The notes under the pieces were generated by a model. That model did not search any database and had not been told where the DNA came from. It worked only from the letters and a program-made list of their open reading frames with translations. From contig NZ_CAINTR010000169.1 of assembly GCF_903853455.1 (NCBI RefSeq), positions 1-64,000 of the forward strand: a stretch of 64,000 nucleotides of DNA, written 5' to 3'. The position numbers and the translations under genes are program-made. Source of the DNA: an uncultured Magnetospirillum sp. (GTDB lineage: Bacteria; Pseudomonadota; Alphaproteobacteria; Rhodospirillales; Magnetospirillaceae). Below are positions 40,027 to 48,997 of this stretch, piece by piece (the stretch's first letter is position 1; every line of letters begins with the position of its first letter).

Positions 40027-40190
40027 TCGCGGCGAAAGCCAAGGGATGCGGAACGCGTCCCGCCCGGCGCCTGAGGGACAGATACCGACGACCGAATTCG
40101 TTCGGTCGGAGTTGCGGCCAAGGGCCGGCGCGGCTTATGCCGCGAAAGCCAAGGGATGCGGAACGCGTCCCGCCCGGCGCCTGAGGGACA
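40017..40190 (+). repeat. triple-hairpin modular repeat, copy A (partial unit plus full unit)
   Basis: A partial unit (40028-40080) with stem 3 GGATGCG-gaa-CGCGTCC is followed by a full unit (40085-40190). The full unit has stem 1 CGACCGAA-ttcg-TTCGGTCG, linker GGAGTTGCGGCCAAGGGCC, stem 2 GCGGC-ttat-GCCGC and the same stem 3. Bases 40032-40080 are repeated exactly at 40142-40190, 110 bases apart. The first unit's stem 2 is formed with the end of slt: CCGCG at 40017-40021 pairs with CGCGG at 40028-40032, across the stop codon. Confidence 0.85.
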
Positions 40191-40232
40191 ATACAAGTTG
40201 ACTCCGGCGCTTGGCATCGCCACGCTTTTTCC

Positions 40233-40664
40233 ATGCTTCTCGTTCACGGCACCACGGTGGAAATCGCCGGCCAGGGAGTCTTGCTCCGCGGCCCGTCAGG
40301 GTCCGGCAAGTCCGATCTGGCGCTTCGCCTCATCGACGGCGGCGCCCAACTGGTGGCCGACGACCAGACCGAGCTGTCGCCGCAGGGGGGCCGGGTGGTG
40401 GCGCGCGCGCCCGACACCATCGCCGGCCTGCTGGAGGTTCGCGGCCTTGGCATCGTGCACATGGCGCACCGCGCCTGGGCGCCGCTGGCCCTGGTGATCG
40501 ATCTGGTGGGGGAGGATCGCATGGACCGCCTGCCCGAGGCCGACCGGGCCGAGTTTCTTGGTTTTTCCGTGCCGCGAATGACCTTGGCGCCGTTCCAGAT
40601 CTCGGCGGCGGCGAAGGTTCGTCTTGCGGTACTTTCGGCAACACGAGATATAATACGTTCGTGA
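40233..40664 (+). CDS. hprK: short HPr kinase/phosphorylase
   Basis: This 143-residue protein is the alphaproteobacterial short form of HprK, corresponding to the C-terminal catalytic domain only. The Walker A is GPSGSGKS (residues 20-27). RGLGIVHM is the HprK signature helix, and an Asp in LVADDQTEL is also present. It phosphorylates and dephosphorylates the regulatory serine of HPr, encoded three genes downstream. Its TGA overlaps the RapZ start (TGATG), coupling the two. A modular repeat separates it from slt. Confidence 0.92.
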   Translation: MLLVHGTTVEIAGQGVLLRGPSGSGKSDLALRLIDGGAQLVADDQTELSPQGGRVVARAPDTIAGLLEVRGLGIVHMAHRAWAPLALVIDLVGEDRMDRLPEADRAEFLGFSVPRMTLAPFQISAAAKVRLAVLSATRDIIRS

Positions 40665-41581
40665 TGACTGATCGCCACCCTTCCGAGCCGCATCCCCAGC
40701 CCACCGCCGAACAAGCCGGCGGAGGGCGCGTCGTCATCGTCACCGGCCTGTCGGGCGCCGGCAAGACCCTGGCCCTCAAGGCGCTGGAAGATCTCGGCTG
40801 GGAGGCGGTGGACAATCTGCCGCTGTCGCTGGTGGGCAGTCTGGTTCGCCCCGGCGACGGGGTGCCGCGTCCGCTGGCCATCGGCGTCGACATCCGTACC
40901 CGCGACTTCGGGGTCGAGCCGGTGATTTCCACCATCGACCGGATGATGGCGGAAAGCGGTTTGGATGTGCGGCTGCTGTTCCTCGACTGTAGCGACGACG
41001 TCTTGTGCCGGCGCTTTACCGAGACCCGGCGCCGCCACCCGCTGGCCACCGACCGGCCGCTGGTGGACGGCATCCGCCACGAACGGTCGCTGGTGTCGCC
41101 CCTGCTGGCCCGCGCCGATCTGGTGATCGACACCACCGATCAGCCGCCGGGCGAGTTGAAGCAGATCCTGGCCGGCCATTTCGGCCTGGAAAGCGACCGC
41201 GGCCTGGTGGTGTTCGTCACCTCCTTCGCCTATCGCAACGGCTTGCCGCGCGAGGCCGACCTGGTGCTGGACGCCCGCTTCCTCGCCAACCCCCATTACG
41301 TGCCGGAGTTGAAAGCCCTGACCGGCAAGGATCCGATAGTGGCGAACTACATCGCCGCCGATCCGGCTTTTATGAATTTCATGGATTCGGTGACCCGGCT
41401 GCTGGAACCGCTGTTGCCGCGCTTCGCCGCCGAGGGTAAGAGCTATCTGACCATTGCCGTCGGCTGTACCGGTGGCCGTCATCGGTCCGTCGCCATAGCC
41501 GAACGCATCGCCTCTTGGGTCAAAAGCCAGGGGGGCCGCGTCGAGTTGCGTCATCGCGAGCTCGACGAAGGGGGATCATGA
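40664..41581 (+). CDS. rapZ: RapZ-family nucleotide-binding adaptor
   Basis: This 305-residue protein has an N-terminal P-loop domain (GLSGAGKT, residues 28-35) and the C-terminal RapZ domain (LTIAVGCTGGRHRSVAIAE, VELRHREL). In E. coli RapZ senses glucosamine-6-phosphate and controls GlmZ decay. In alphaproteobacteria the gene is embedded in the regulatory phosphotransferase cluster, as here, suggesting it reads HPr or EIIA phosphorylation. The ATG at 40664 overlaps the hprK stop. The first 20 residues are variable. Confidence 0.93.
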   Translation: MTDRHPSEPHPQPTAEQAGGGRVVIVTGLSGAGKTLALKALEDLGWEAVDNLPLSLVGSLVRPGDGVPRPLAIGVDIRTRDFGVEPVISTIDRMMAESGLDVRLLFLDCSDDVLCRRFTETRRRHPLATDRPLVDGIRHERSLVSPLLARADLVIDTTDQPPGELKQILAGHFGLESDRGLVVFVTSFAYRNGLPREADLVLDARFLANPHYVPELKALTGKDPIVANYIAADPAFMNFMDSVTRLLEPLLPRFAAEGKSYLTIAVGCTGGRHRSVAIAERIASWVKSQGGRVELRHRELDEGGS

Positions 41582-41594
41582 TGAGGGGATTGAG

Positions 41595-42002
41595 ATGATC
41601 GGACTGGTACTCGTCACCCATGGGCGGCTCGCCGACGAACTCGTCGCCGCGCTCGAGCACGTGGTCGGACCGCAACCCAGCGTCGGCTCCGTCTGTATCG
41701 GACCCGACGACGACATGGAACAGCGCCGCAACGATATCCTGGCCAGCGTGGCCCGCTGCGACGACGGCAACGGCGTGGTGGTGCTGACCGACATGTTCGG
41801 CGGTACACCCTCCAACCTGGCCATCTCCATCATGGACAAGGCCAAGGTCGAAGTGATCGCCGGCGTCAACCTGCCCATGCTGATCAAGCTGGCCAGCGTC
41901 CGTCACTCCGAGGCCCTGGGCGACGCCGTCGCCAGCGCCCAGGAAGCCGGCCGCAAATACATCAACGTCGCATCCAAGCTTCTGACCCAGGACCGGAAAT
42001 GA
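41595..42002 (+). CDS. PTS EIIA component, mannose (fructose) type
   Basis: This 135-residue protein is an EIIA of the mannose family: MIGLVLVTHGRLADEL carries the phosphoryl-accepting His9, and VVLTDMFGGTPSNLA is conserved. No sugar permease (EIIB/C/D) is encoded nearby. It is therefore probably the regulatory EIIA (often called ManX) of an incomplete phosphotransferase system that signals rather than imports sugar. It overlaps the HPr gene by four bases. Confidence 0.93.
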   Translation: MIGLVLVTHGRLADELVAALEHVVGPQPSVGSVCIGPDDDMEQRRNDILASVARCDDGNGVVVLTDMFGGTPSNLAISIMDKAKVEVIAGVNLPMLIKLASVRHSEALGDAVASAQEAGRKYINVASKLLTQDRK

Positions 42003-42298
42003 CCGCAGCCCTCGACGCCGCCACCGGGGACAACCTCCAGCGCAGCGCCACCATCGCCAACCGGCGTGGTCTGCATGCCCGCGCCGCCGCCAAGTTCGTC
42101 AAGCTGGCCGCCACCTTCGACGCCCATGTCACCGTCAGCCATCGCGGCACCGAGGTCTCGGGCCTGTCCATCATGGGCCTGATGATGCTGGCGGCGGCTC
42201 CTGGCTGCTGCATCGAAATGACGGCGACCGGCAATCAGGCGACGGAAGCGCTGGACGCCCTGTGCGATCTGGTCGACCGCAAATTCGACGAAGACTGA
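41999..42298 (+). CDS. ptsH: phosphocarrier HPr
   Basis: This 99-residue protein is HPr with a short N-terminal extension. His26 (ATIANRRGLHARAAAKF) is the residue phosphorylated by EI. Ser57 (VSGLSIMGLMML) corresponds to the serine modified by HprK. Together with the adjacent kinase, this shows dual control of the relay. It overlaps EIIA and is followed by EI after 41 bases. Confidence 0.94.
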   Translation: MTAALDAATGDNLQRSATIANRRGLHARAAAKFVKLAATFDAHVTVSHRGTEVSGLSIMGLMMLAAAPGCCIEMTATGNQATEALDALCDLVDRKFDED

Positions 42299-42339
42299 GT
42301 CCCTCCTCCCAGGCCTCCTTCCCAGGCGAGGTGTGATCG

Positions 42340-44160
42340 ATGAAGACTCCGACCAGCACCGACACCCTGAAGGCATCCGTCCCGCCGGCCAGCGCCGAAG
42401 CGGTGGTCCCGACGGGCGAAATCATCCTGGAAGGACTCGGCGTCGCCCGCGGCATCGCCATCGGCGTGGTTCACCTCCATGATTCCGGCGCCATCTCGGT
42501 CCAGGAACGCCGCATCGCCGCCAATCGCATCGAGGCCGAATGCGCCCGCTTCAGCGCGGCGGCGGTCCGGGCCGGCCATCAGGTCGAGCAGTTGCAGGAA
42601 AAGGCCGGCCATCTGGGGGGCGCCGCCGGCGAGGAACTGGGCTATCTGCTCGACGCCTATCGCCAGATGCTGCACGGCTCACGGCTGATCCGGGGCGTGG
42701 AGCAGCGCATCCGCGGCGACCGCATCAACGCCGAGGCCGCCGTCCAGCAGGAAATCAACGGGATCGTGCGCGGCTTCGAGGCCATGGACGATTCCTATCT
42801 CGCCGCCCGCGTCGCCGACATCCGCGATATCGGCCGCCGCCTGCTGCGCAACCTCACCAACACCCCCTACCGGCCCTTCACCGCCCTGCCCAAGAACGCC
42901 GTCATCGTCGCCGACGAGATGACCCCGGCCGACACCGCCCTGCTCGACCCCGGGCATGTGGCGGGGCTGGCCACCGTCCAGGGCGGCGCCGAGGGCCATA
43001 CCGCCATCATGGCGCGCTCGCTGAGCCTGCCCTCGGTGCTGGGTATCTCCGGCCTGCTGAAGGGGGGCTTGCGCGGCGGCGAGCCGATCATCGTCGATGG
43101 CGCCGCCGGGGTGGTGGTGATCCGCCCGACACCGGCCACCATTGCGACCTATCGCCGCAAGCGCGCCGATTTCCTGAAGTCCCGCCGCATCCTGGCCCGC
43201 CTCAGGGACGTGCCGGCGGTGACCCGGGACGGCGCCCGCATCCTGCTGCAAGCCAACATGGAACTGCCCAACGAAATCGCCGCCGTGCTGGAGTCCGGGG
43301 CGGAGGGGATCGGCCTGCTGCGCTCGGAATTCCTGTTCATGAACCGCGACGACGTCCCGTCGGAGGACGAGCAGTATCAGGTGCTGCGGGACGTGGTCGA
43401 ACATATGGACGGCCGCACCGTCACCGTGCGGACCTTCGACGCCGGCGGCGACAAGCTGGCGCCGGCGCTGGGCTGCGCCATCGGCCCCAACCCGTCTCTG
43501 GGCCTGCGCGCCATTCGTCTGGGACTGGCGCGGCCCGACCTGCTGGAAGCCCAGCTCTCGGCCATCCTGCGGGCTTCGGCCCACGGCCCCGTCCGCATCC
43601 TGATTCCCATGATCGCCACCGTCGAGGAATTGCGGGCCACCCGCGAGATCATGCACAAGATGATCCGCACCTTGAAGCGCAAGGGCATCGCCATCGCCGA
43701 TCCGCCGCCGCCGCTGGGCGCCATGATCGAAATCCCCGGCGCGGCGCTGTCGGCGGATTCCATCGCCTGGCAGGCCGACTTCTTCGCCATCGGCACCAAC
43801 GACCTGACCCAGTACACCCTGGCCATCGACCGCTCCGACGAGGCGGTGGCGCATCTGTACAATCCGCTGCATCCGGCGGTGCTGCGCCTGATCCAGTTCT
43901 CGGCCGAGGCGGCGCTGCGCGCCCGCATCCCGGCCTGCGTCTGCGGCGAGATGGCCGGCGATCCCCGCTATACCGCCCTGCTGCTGGGCCTGGGCATTCG
44001 TGACCTGTCCATGACCACCTCCAACGTGCCGGTGGTCAAGAACCGCATCCGCAGCACCGACCTGGTCGCCGCCACCCAGCGCGCCCGCGTCATCATGGAC
44101 CAGAGCGACGCCGCCCGCATCGCCCAGCTGCTGGACGGTTTCAACGCCGGGGAAGCTTGA
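42340..44160 (+). CDS. ptsI: phosphoenolpyruvate-protein phosphotransferase (EI)
   Basis: This 606-residue protein is enzyme I. The N-terminal HPr-binding domain leads to the phospho-accepting His220 in GGAEGHTAIMARSL. The C-terminal PEP-binding barrel has EGIGLLRSEFLFMNR, ATVEELRATREIM, FFAIGTNDLTQYTLAIDR and a cysteine in ACVCGEMAGD. No GAF domain is present, so it is EI rather than the EI-Ntr form. It starts the relay PEP to EI to HPr to EIIA. An N-terminal extension of about 30 residues precedes the usual start. Confidence 0.94.
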   Translation: MKTPTSTDTLKASVPPASAEAVVPTGEIILEGLGVARGIAIGVVHLHDSGAISVQERRIAANRIEAECARFSAAAVRAGHQVEQLQEKAGHLGGAAGEELGYLLDAYRQMLHGSRLIRGVEQRIRGDRINAEAAVQQEINGIVRGFEAMDDSYLAARVADIRDIGRRLLRNLTNTPYRPFTALPKNAVIVADEMTPADTALLDPGHVAGLATVQGGAEGHTAIMARSLSLPSVLGISGLLKGGLRGGEPIIVDGAAGVVVIRPTPATIATYRRKRADFLKSRRILARLRDVPAVTRDGARILLQANMELPNEIAAVLESGAEGIGLLRSEFLFMNRDDVPSEDEQYQVLRDVVEHMDGRTVTVRTFDAGGDKLAPALGCAIGPNPSLGLRAIRLGLARPDLLEAQLSAILRASAHGPVRILIPMIATVEELRATREIMHKMIRTLKRKGIAIADPPPPLGAMIEIPGAALSADSIAWQADFFAIGTNDLTQYTLAIDRSDEAVAHLYNPLHPAVLRLIQFSAEAALRARIPACVCGEMAGDPRYTALLLGLGIRDLSMTTSNVPVVKNRIRSTDLVAATQRARVIMDQSDAARIAQLLDGFNAGEA

Positions 44161-44188
44161 CGCCTGAAACAAGGGGAGGGACCTAATC

Positions 44189-44605
44189 ATGCGCGTTCTT
44201 GGCATCGGCACCGTCTTGGCCATGATCGGGACCGGGTCGTCGGCCTTCGCCGCCGACGCCTACCCGTCGGTCGAAGTCCTGGCCGCCACGACCACCATCA
44301 CCGGCGAGGTCCTCCATTACCCGACCACCGGGCCGGCCAAGGTCACCGCCTTGGAGGTCACCATCGCGCCGGGCGCCGAGACCGTCCTGCATCGCCACCC
44401 GGCTCCCATGTTCGCCTATATCCTCGACGGCGAGGTCACGGTGGATTACGGCGCCGGGGGCAAGCGAAGCTTCCACAAGGGCGAAGCGTTCATGGAAGCC
44501 ATGGATGTGGCGCATAAAGGCGTCAACACCGGCACCGTTCCGGTCCGCATCCTCGCCGTGTCCATGGGCGCCGAAGGCACCGCCAACGTGGCGGTGGAAA
44601 AATAG
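44189..44605 (+). CDS. exported cupin-domain protein
   Basis: This 138-residue protein has a signal peptide (MRVLGIGTVLAMIGTGSSAFA) and a single cupin fold. The metal-binding motif 1 is LHRHPAPMFAYILDGEVTV, followed by FHKGEAFMEAMDVAHKGVNTG. Conserved histidines suggest a metal site in the periplasm. Substrate and reaction are unknown; similar proteins are annotated only as cupins. GGGAGG precedes the ATG. It follows ptsI by 28 bases and may be cotranscribed. Confidence 0.85.
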   Translation: MRVLGIGTVLAMIGTGSSAFAADAYPSVEVLAATTTITGEVLHYPTTGPAKVTALEVTIAPGAETVLHRHPAPMFAYILDGEVTVDYGAGGKRSFHKGEAFMEAMDVAHKGVNTGTVPVRILAVSMGAEGTANVAVEK

Positions 44606-44632
44606 GGTTCCGGCCGGCACCAGCCCATCACG

Positions 44633-44652
44633 ACATAAAGATATCTTTATGT
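44633..44652. promoter_or_regulatory. 20-bp palindrome upstream of ahcY (SahR-like site)
   Basis: ACATAAAGATATCTTTATGT is a perfect palindrome 72-91 bases before the ahcY start. ArsR-type SahR regulators control ahcY and methionine-cycle genes in many Proteobacteria through such A/T-rich palindromes, so an operator is likely. I infer the regulator; none is encoded in the window. Confidence 0.6.
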
Positions 44653-44723
44653 GATATTGCGTTTTCGGCGCGGGGCTGCTACACAGCAGCCTGCCAAACG
44701 CCATTCATTGCCAAGGGGCGATC

Positions 44724-46115
44724 ATGACCGACTTTCACGTTGCCGATATCAAGCTGGCCGATTGGGGCCGCAAGGAACTGACCATCGCCGAGATCGAGAT
44801 GCCCGGCTTGATGTCCATCCGCCAGGAATTCGGCCCGAGCCAGCCGCTGAAGGGCGCCCGCATCGCCGGCAGCCTGCACATGACCATCCAGACCGGCGTG
44901 CTGATCGAGACTCTGAAGGCGTTGGGCGCCGACATCCGCTGGGCGTCGTGCAACATCTACTCGACCCAGGACCACGCCGCCGCCGCCATCGCCGCCGCCG
45001 GCATTCCGGTGTTCGCCTATAAGGGCGAGACCCTGGTCGAGTACTGGGACTACACCCACCGCATCTTCGAATGGGCCGACGGCGGCTGCCCCAACATGAT
45101 CCTGGACGACGGCGGCGACGCCACCTTGCTGATCCATCTGGGCATGCGCGCCGAGAAGGACATCTCCGTCCTCGACAACCCGACCTGCGAGGAAGAGGAA
45201 GTCCTGTTCGCCGCCATCAAGAAGAAGCTGGCCACCGACAAGACCTTCTACACCCGCAACGGCACCACCATCCGCGGCGTCACCGAGGAGACCACCACCG
45301 GCGTCCATCGTCTCTATGAAATGGAGAAGAAGGGCACCCTGCTGTGGCCGGCGATCAACGTCAACGATTCGGTCACCAAGTCCAAGTTCGACAACAAGTA
45401 CGGCTGCCGCGAATCGTTGGTGGACGGCATCCGCCGCGCCACCGACGTGATGATGGCCGGCAAGGTCGCCGTGGTCGCCGGCTTCGGCGATGTGGGCAAG
45501 GGCTCGGCCGAGTCGCTGGCGTCGCAGGGCGTGCGCGTCATCGTCACCGAGATCGACCCCATTTGCGCCCTCCAGGCCGCCATGGAAGGCTATGAGGTCA
45601 CCACCATGGAAGCCGCCGCCCCGCGCGGCGACATCTTCGTCACCACCACCGGCAACGTGGACGTGATCACCGTCGAGCACATGCGGGCCATGAAGGACCG
45701 CGCCATCGTCTGCAACATCGGCCACTTCGACAGCGAGATCCAGGTCGCCGGCCTGAAGAACCTGAAGTGGCACAACGTCAAGCCGCAGGTGGACGAGATC
45801 GAGTTCGCCGACGGCAAGCGCATCATCCTGCTGGCCGAGGGCCGTCTGGTGAATCTGGGCTGCGCCACCGGCCACCCCTCCTTCGTCATGAGCGCCTCCT
45901 TCACCAACCAGGTGCTGGCCCAGCTCGACATCTTCTGCAACCCCGGCAAGTACGACAAGAAGGTCTATGTGCTGCCCAAGCACCTGGACGAGAAGGTCGC
46001 CGCCCTGCATCTGGCCAAGTTGGGGGTCAAGCTGACCACCCTCAACAAGAAGCAGTCCGACTATATCGGCGTGCCGGTGGCCGGGCCGTTCAAGCCCGAC
46101 ACCTACCGCTACTAA
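44724..46115 (+). CDS. ahcY: adenosylhomocysteinase
   Basis: This 463-residue protein matches S-adenosylhomocysteine hydrolase throughout. Diagnostic stretches are [12 protein letters not shown]-like [37 protein letters not shown], the NAD-binding [24 protein letters not shown] and the C-terminal KPDTYRY. It splits S-adenosylhomocysteine into adenosine and homocysteine and keeps methyltransferases working, relevant here to the many SAM-dependent cobalamin enzymes. The length is typical of the bacterial long form. A 20-bp palindrome lies in the promoter region. Confidence 0.97.
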   Translation: MTDFHVADIKLADWGRKELTIAEIEMPGLMSIRQEFGPSQPLKGARIAGSLHMTIQTGVLIETLKALGADIRWASCNIYSTQDHAAAAIAAAGIPVFAYKGETLVEYWDYTHRIFEWADGGCPNMILDDGGDATLLIHLGMRAEKDISVLDNPTCEEEEVLFAAIKKKLATDKTFYTRNGTTIRGVTEETTTGVHRLYEMEKKGTLLWPAINVNDSVTKSKFDNKYGCRESLVDGIRRATDVMMAGKVAVVAGFGDVGKGSAESLASQGVRVIVTEIDPICALQAAMEGYEVTTMEAAAPRGDIFVTTTGNVDVITVEHMRAMKDRAIVCNIGHFDSEIQVAGLKNLKWHNVKPQVDEIEFADGKRIILLAEGRLVNLGCATGHPSFVMSASFTNQVLAQLDIFCNPGKYDKKVYVLPKHLDEKVAALHLAKLGVKLTTLNKKQSDYIGVPVAGPFKPDTYRY

Positions 46116-46126
46116 GGGGCCGATTG

Positions 46127-46250
46127 CCCTCTCCCTCGAGGGAGAGGGTGGCCCGAAGGGTCGGGTGAGGGGGAATTGCGTCGGTCCGAGCGCCGTTTCG
46201 ATGACGCTTATCCCCCCTCACCCCAACCCTCTCCCTCGAGGGAGAGGGGG
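46127..46250. repeat. inverted pair of CCCTCTCCCTCGAGGGAGAG-type palindromes
   Basis: CCCTCTCCCTCGAGGGAGAG and a GGGTCGGGTGAGGGGGAA tail occur at 46127-46173. A second copy lies in inverted orientation at 46212-46250 (CCCCCTCACCCCAACCC leading into the same palindrome). This repeat type is widespread in Gram-negative genomes. It occupies the gap between ahcY and nfuA. Confidence 0.7.
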
Positions 46251-46370
46251 TCATCGCGTCCTGGCGCGTTCAAGTGGTCGTCCATTCAGTTCCCCTTTGT
46301 CCTCCTCCTTGACTCAAGGGGAAGAGCGCGCCATCTAATTTAGTCAGTCAGCGCCGAGCAAAGGACCGCC

Positions 46371-46919
46371 ATGTTCATCCAGACCGAACCCACGCCCAAC
46401 CCCGCCACTCTCAAGTTCCTGCCCGGAACCGTGGTCATGGGTCACGGCACCGCCGATTTCGCCGACGCCTCCCGCGCCGGCAAGTCGCCCCTGGCCACCC
46501 GGCTGTTCGCCGTCGACGGCGTCACCAGCGTGTTCCTGGGAACCGACTTCATCACCGTCGCCAAGCTCGACGCCGCCGACTGGCAGGCGGTCAAGCCGCA
46601 GGTGCTGGCCGCCATCATGGAGCATTTCTCCTCGGGTCAACCGGTGATCGACGAAGGCTCCGAGGACGTGGCCGCCACCGGTGACGACGACGGCATCGTC
46701 ATGCAGATCAAGGAACTGCTCGACACCCGCGTCCGCCCGGCCGTCGCCCAGGACGGCGGCGACATCATCTTCCGCGCCTTCGAGGACGGCATCGTCTACC
46801 TCCACCTTCAGGGAGCCTGTTCCGGCTGCCCCAGCTCGAGCGCCACGCTCAAGCACGGTATCGAGAACATGCTGAAGTATTATGTCCCCGAGGTCATGGC
46901 GGTGCAGGCCGTCGACTAA
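46371..46919 (+). CDS. nfuA: Nfu-type iron-sulfur cluster carrier
   Basis: This 182-residue protein has an N-terminal Nfu_N domain (MFIQTEPTPNPATLKFLPG ... LFAVDGVTSVFLGTDFITVAK). The C-terminal NifU-like domain carries Cys150-x-x-Cys153 (GACSGCPSSSATLK), which ligates a transferable [4Fe-4S] cluster. It delivers clusters to apoproteins in the cytoplasm. It is the form typical of alphaproteobacteria and mitochondria. A strong terminator follows. Palindromic repeats lie upstream. Confidence 0.95.
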   Translation: MFIQTEPTPNPATLKFLPGTVVMGHGTADFADASRAGKSPLATRLFAVDGVTSVFLGTDFITVAKLDAADWQAVKPQVLAAIMEHFSSGQPVIDEGSEDVAATGDDDGIVMQIKELLDTRVRPAVAQDGGDIIFRAFEDGIVYLHLQGACSGCPSSSATLKHGIENMLKYYVPEVMAVQAVD

Positions 46920-46944
46920 CCCATTGAATTTTATCCGTTCCTCG

Positions 46945-46985
46945 ACACCCTCCGTGGCCTGGCCCCGGAGGGTGTTTTGTTTTTG
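46945..46985 (+). terminator. intrinsic terminator of nfuA
   Basis: A 10-bp stem (ACACCCTCCG with CGGAGGGTGT) with an 11-base loop is followed by TTTGTTTTTG, 26 bases after the stop. Confidence 0.85.
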
Positions 46986-47079
46986 TTCTGCGTCAACCAC
47001 CGTTGGGGTTGCAAATTCGAAAACAAGCCTGTACGGTGTACCTTAATATTGCAGTGCAACATGAAGGAGGTGCAGCCAT

Positions 47080-48015
47080 ATGACAGCCGGGTCGATCGGA
47101 TCCCGATTCATCACCGCCGTTAGTCTGCTCGCCGTCATCGGCGCGGTTGCCGGCCTTTACACCGTGGTCCTCAAGGGCAAGCGCCCACCGGTCCATGTGG
47201 CCCAGCGCGCCGTCTCGTCGGTCGCCGAAACCGCCTATCTGAGCGGTGCGGACGTGGCCAGCGCCGCCCGCCTCGAGCAAGCCTTCCAACGCATGGGCTA
47301 TCGTCTGGACGCCGTCAGCGAAGGTCTCGCCGACGTGCCGCCGCTGTTCCTGGCCCAGGTTCCGGGCGACCTCGACGACCTACCCGACATCGACACCAAG
47401 AAGACGGTGTTCCTGCGCGTCATGCTGCCGCTGGTGCTGGCGGTGGACGAGAACATCGCCAATGACCGCGCCCGTTTGCTGGGGCTGGCCGCCCGTCAGG
47501 CGTCCCACCTGCCGGTGGCCGCCGACGATCAGGCTTGGCTGGAGGCGCTGGCGCGGGACTACGAGGTCGAGGACGGCAACCTGAAGACGCTCGTCGCCCG
47601 TGTCGATGTGGTGCCGCCGTCGCTGGCCCTGGCGCAATCGGCCGAGGAATCCGGCTGGGGCACCTCCAAGCTGGTCCGCCGCAGCCAGAACCTGTTCGGC
47701 CACACCGTCGAACTGGCCGGCGACGAACCCGGCATGCGCAATTTCGGCACCCTGTACGAAGCGGTCGGCGCCTATGTGCACAATCTCAACACCCACAAGG
47801 CCTATGACGAGCTGCGCCGCGCCCGCGCCGCCGTCCGCGCCAGGGGCCAGGTGCCCGACGGCCAGGCCCTGGTGACGGCGCTGCACGGCTATTCCGAACG
47901 GGGCGACGCTTATGTCAGCGCCATCCGCGCCCTGATGCGGCGCAACGACCTGGTGCGTTTCGACCACGCCCGTCTCGGCCGGGCCCTGCCCAACCGCATG
48001 GCCTCGGCGAGTTAG
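47080..48015 (+). CDS. membrane-anchored glucosaminidase-like (Bax) protein
   Basis: This 311-residue protein has one N-terminal membrane span (FITAAVSLLAVIGAVAGLY-like, residues 9-27). Its C-terminal domain is of the Bax/FlgJ glucosaminidase type: SLALAQSAEESGWGTSKLVRRSQNLFGH contains the likely catalytic glutamate, and AVGAYVHNLNTHKAYDELR follows. It probably cleaves peptidoglycan in the periplasm. GGAGGTG precedes the ATG at 47080. Confidence 0.85.
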   Translation: MTAGSIGSRFITAVSLLAVIGAVAGLYTVVLKGKRPPVHVAQRAVSSVAETAYLSGADVASAARLEQAFQRMGYRLDAVSEGLADVPPLFLAQVPGDLDDLPDIDTKKTVFLRVMLPLVLAVDENIANDRARLLGLAARQASHLPVAADDQAWLEALARDYEVEDGNLKTLVARVDVVPPSLALAQSAEESGWGTSKLVRRSQNLFGHTVELAGDEPGMRNFGTLYEAVGAYVHNLNTHKAYDELRRARAAVRARGQVPDGQALVTALHGYSERGDAYVSAIRALMRRNDLVRFDHARLGRALPNRMASAS

Positions 48016-48037
48016 GGATTAAGGCCCCCCCTTCTAT

Positions 48038-48167
48038 CGTCATTCCCGTGAAAGCGGGGACCGAAGGGAACGCGGAGCGGACAATCCATGTTCCGGCCAA
48101 CACCGGTCCCCCATGATCGACAAACCACGTTGCCCCAGCATGGACTCCCGCTTTCGCGGGAGTGACG
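48038..48167. repeat. inverted-repeat element of the CGTCATTCCCG type
   Basis: The ends are imperfect inverted repeats of about 25 bases: CGTCATTCCCGTGAAAGCGG at the left and CCGCTTTCGCGGGAGTGACG at the right. Elements with these ends are common in proteobacterial intergenic DNA. It fills the gap between the glucosaminidase and TPR genes. The TPR gene's open frame extends back into it, but that part is not coding. Confidence 0.7.
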
Positions 48168-48250
48168 AGGAAAGAGGAGTGCAGGGAGCTTTTCCACTCC
48201 CACTTAACTCTCCCTTGCGCTGGACCCGGGTTTGGTGGCACATCCGCGCC

Positions 48251-48997
48251 ATGACCCTTCGCATCCTCCTGCTGCTGTCGATCCTGCTGGCGCCGTTATG
48301 CGCCACGGCCGAGACCATCGATCCTCGGCAGGAATACCGCGCCTGCCTCCAACTGGCCCGCTCGAAACCCGAGGACGGCTGGGAGGAGGCCATCGCCTGG
48401 CAGTCGCTGGAAGGCGGCGAGCCGGCCCGGCACTGCGCCGCCGTGGCGTTGATTGGGCTGGGCAAGCTGGAAGAAGCGGCCAAGCGGCTGGAATCCCTGG
48501 CCCAGCACAGCCGGGGCACCGAGGCGTTGCGCGCCGAAATGCTGGCCCAGGCGGCCCAGGCTTGGCTGCACGCCGACAAAATCGAACTGGCCCTGGCCGA
48601 CCTGGACACCGCCCTCGGGCTGGTGCCCAATCAGCCCGACCTGCTGCTGGACAAGGCCATGGCCATGGCCCAGGCCGCCCATTACAAGGACGCGGCGGAG
48701 GTCCTGACCACCCTGCTCGCCGTCCAGCCCAACCGGGTCGAGGCCATGGTGCTGCGCGGCAGCGCCTATCGCTACCTGGACAAGCTGGAACTGGCCAAGG
48801 AGGACATCTCCCGCGCCCTGGTGCTCGAGCCCAACCAGCCCGACGCCCTGCTGGAGCGCGGCATGATCCGCCGCCTGGAGGACAACAAGGCCGGGGCGCG
48901 CGAGGACTGGATGAAGGTCATCACCGCCGCTCCCGACAGCGTCGCCGCCGACACGGCCCGACGCAACCTGGAAATCATGGACGTCAAAGTCAAATGA
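48251..48997 (+). CDS. exported TPR-repeat protein
   Basis: This 248-residue protein has a signal peptide (MTLRILLLLSILLAPLCATAE) and about five tetratricopeptide-like helices, clearest at ALADLDTALGLVPNQPDLLLDKAMAMAQAAHYKDAAEVL and AKEDISRALVLEPNQPDALLERG. TPR proteins act as periplasmic scaffolds, but the partner is unknown. The ATG at 48251 starts the signal peptide. The stop overlaps the next gene (ATGA), so the two are probably cotranslated. Confidence 0.82.
   Translation: MTLRILLLLSILLAPLCATAETIDPRQEYRACLQLARSKPEDGWEEAIAWQSLEGGEPARHCAAVALIGLGKLEEAAKRLESLAQHSRGTEALRAEMLAQAAQAWLHADKIELALADLDTALGLVPNQPDLLLDKAMAMAQAAHYKDAAEVLTTLLAVQPNRVEAMVLRGSAYRYLDKLELAKEDISRALVLEPNQPDALLERGMIRRLEDNKAGAREDWMKVITAAPDSVAADTARRNLEIMDVKVK

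Noticed and set aside
44606-44723. SAH or SAM riboswitch before ahcY
   Set aside because: The region is dominated by a DNA-type palindrome, and I see no aptamer consensus.
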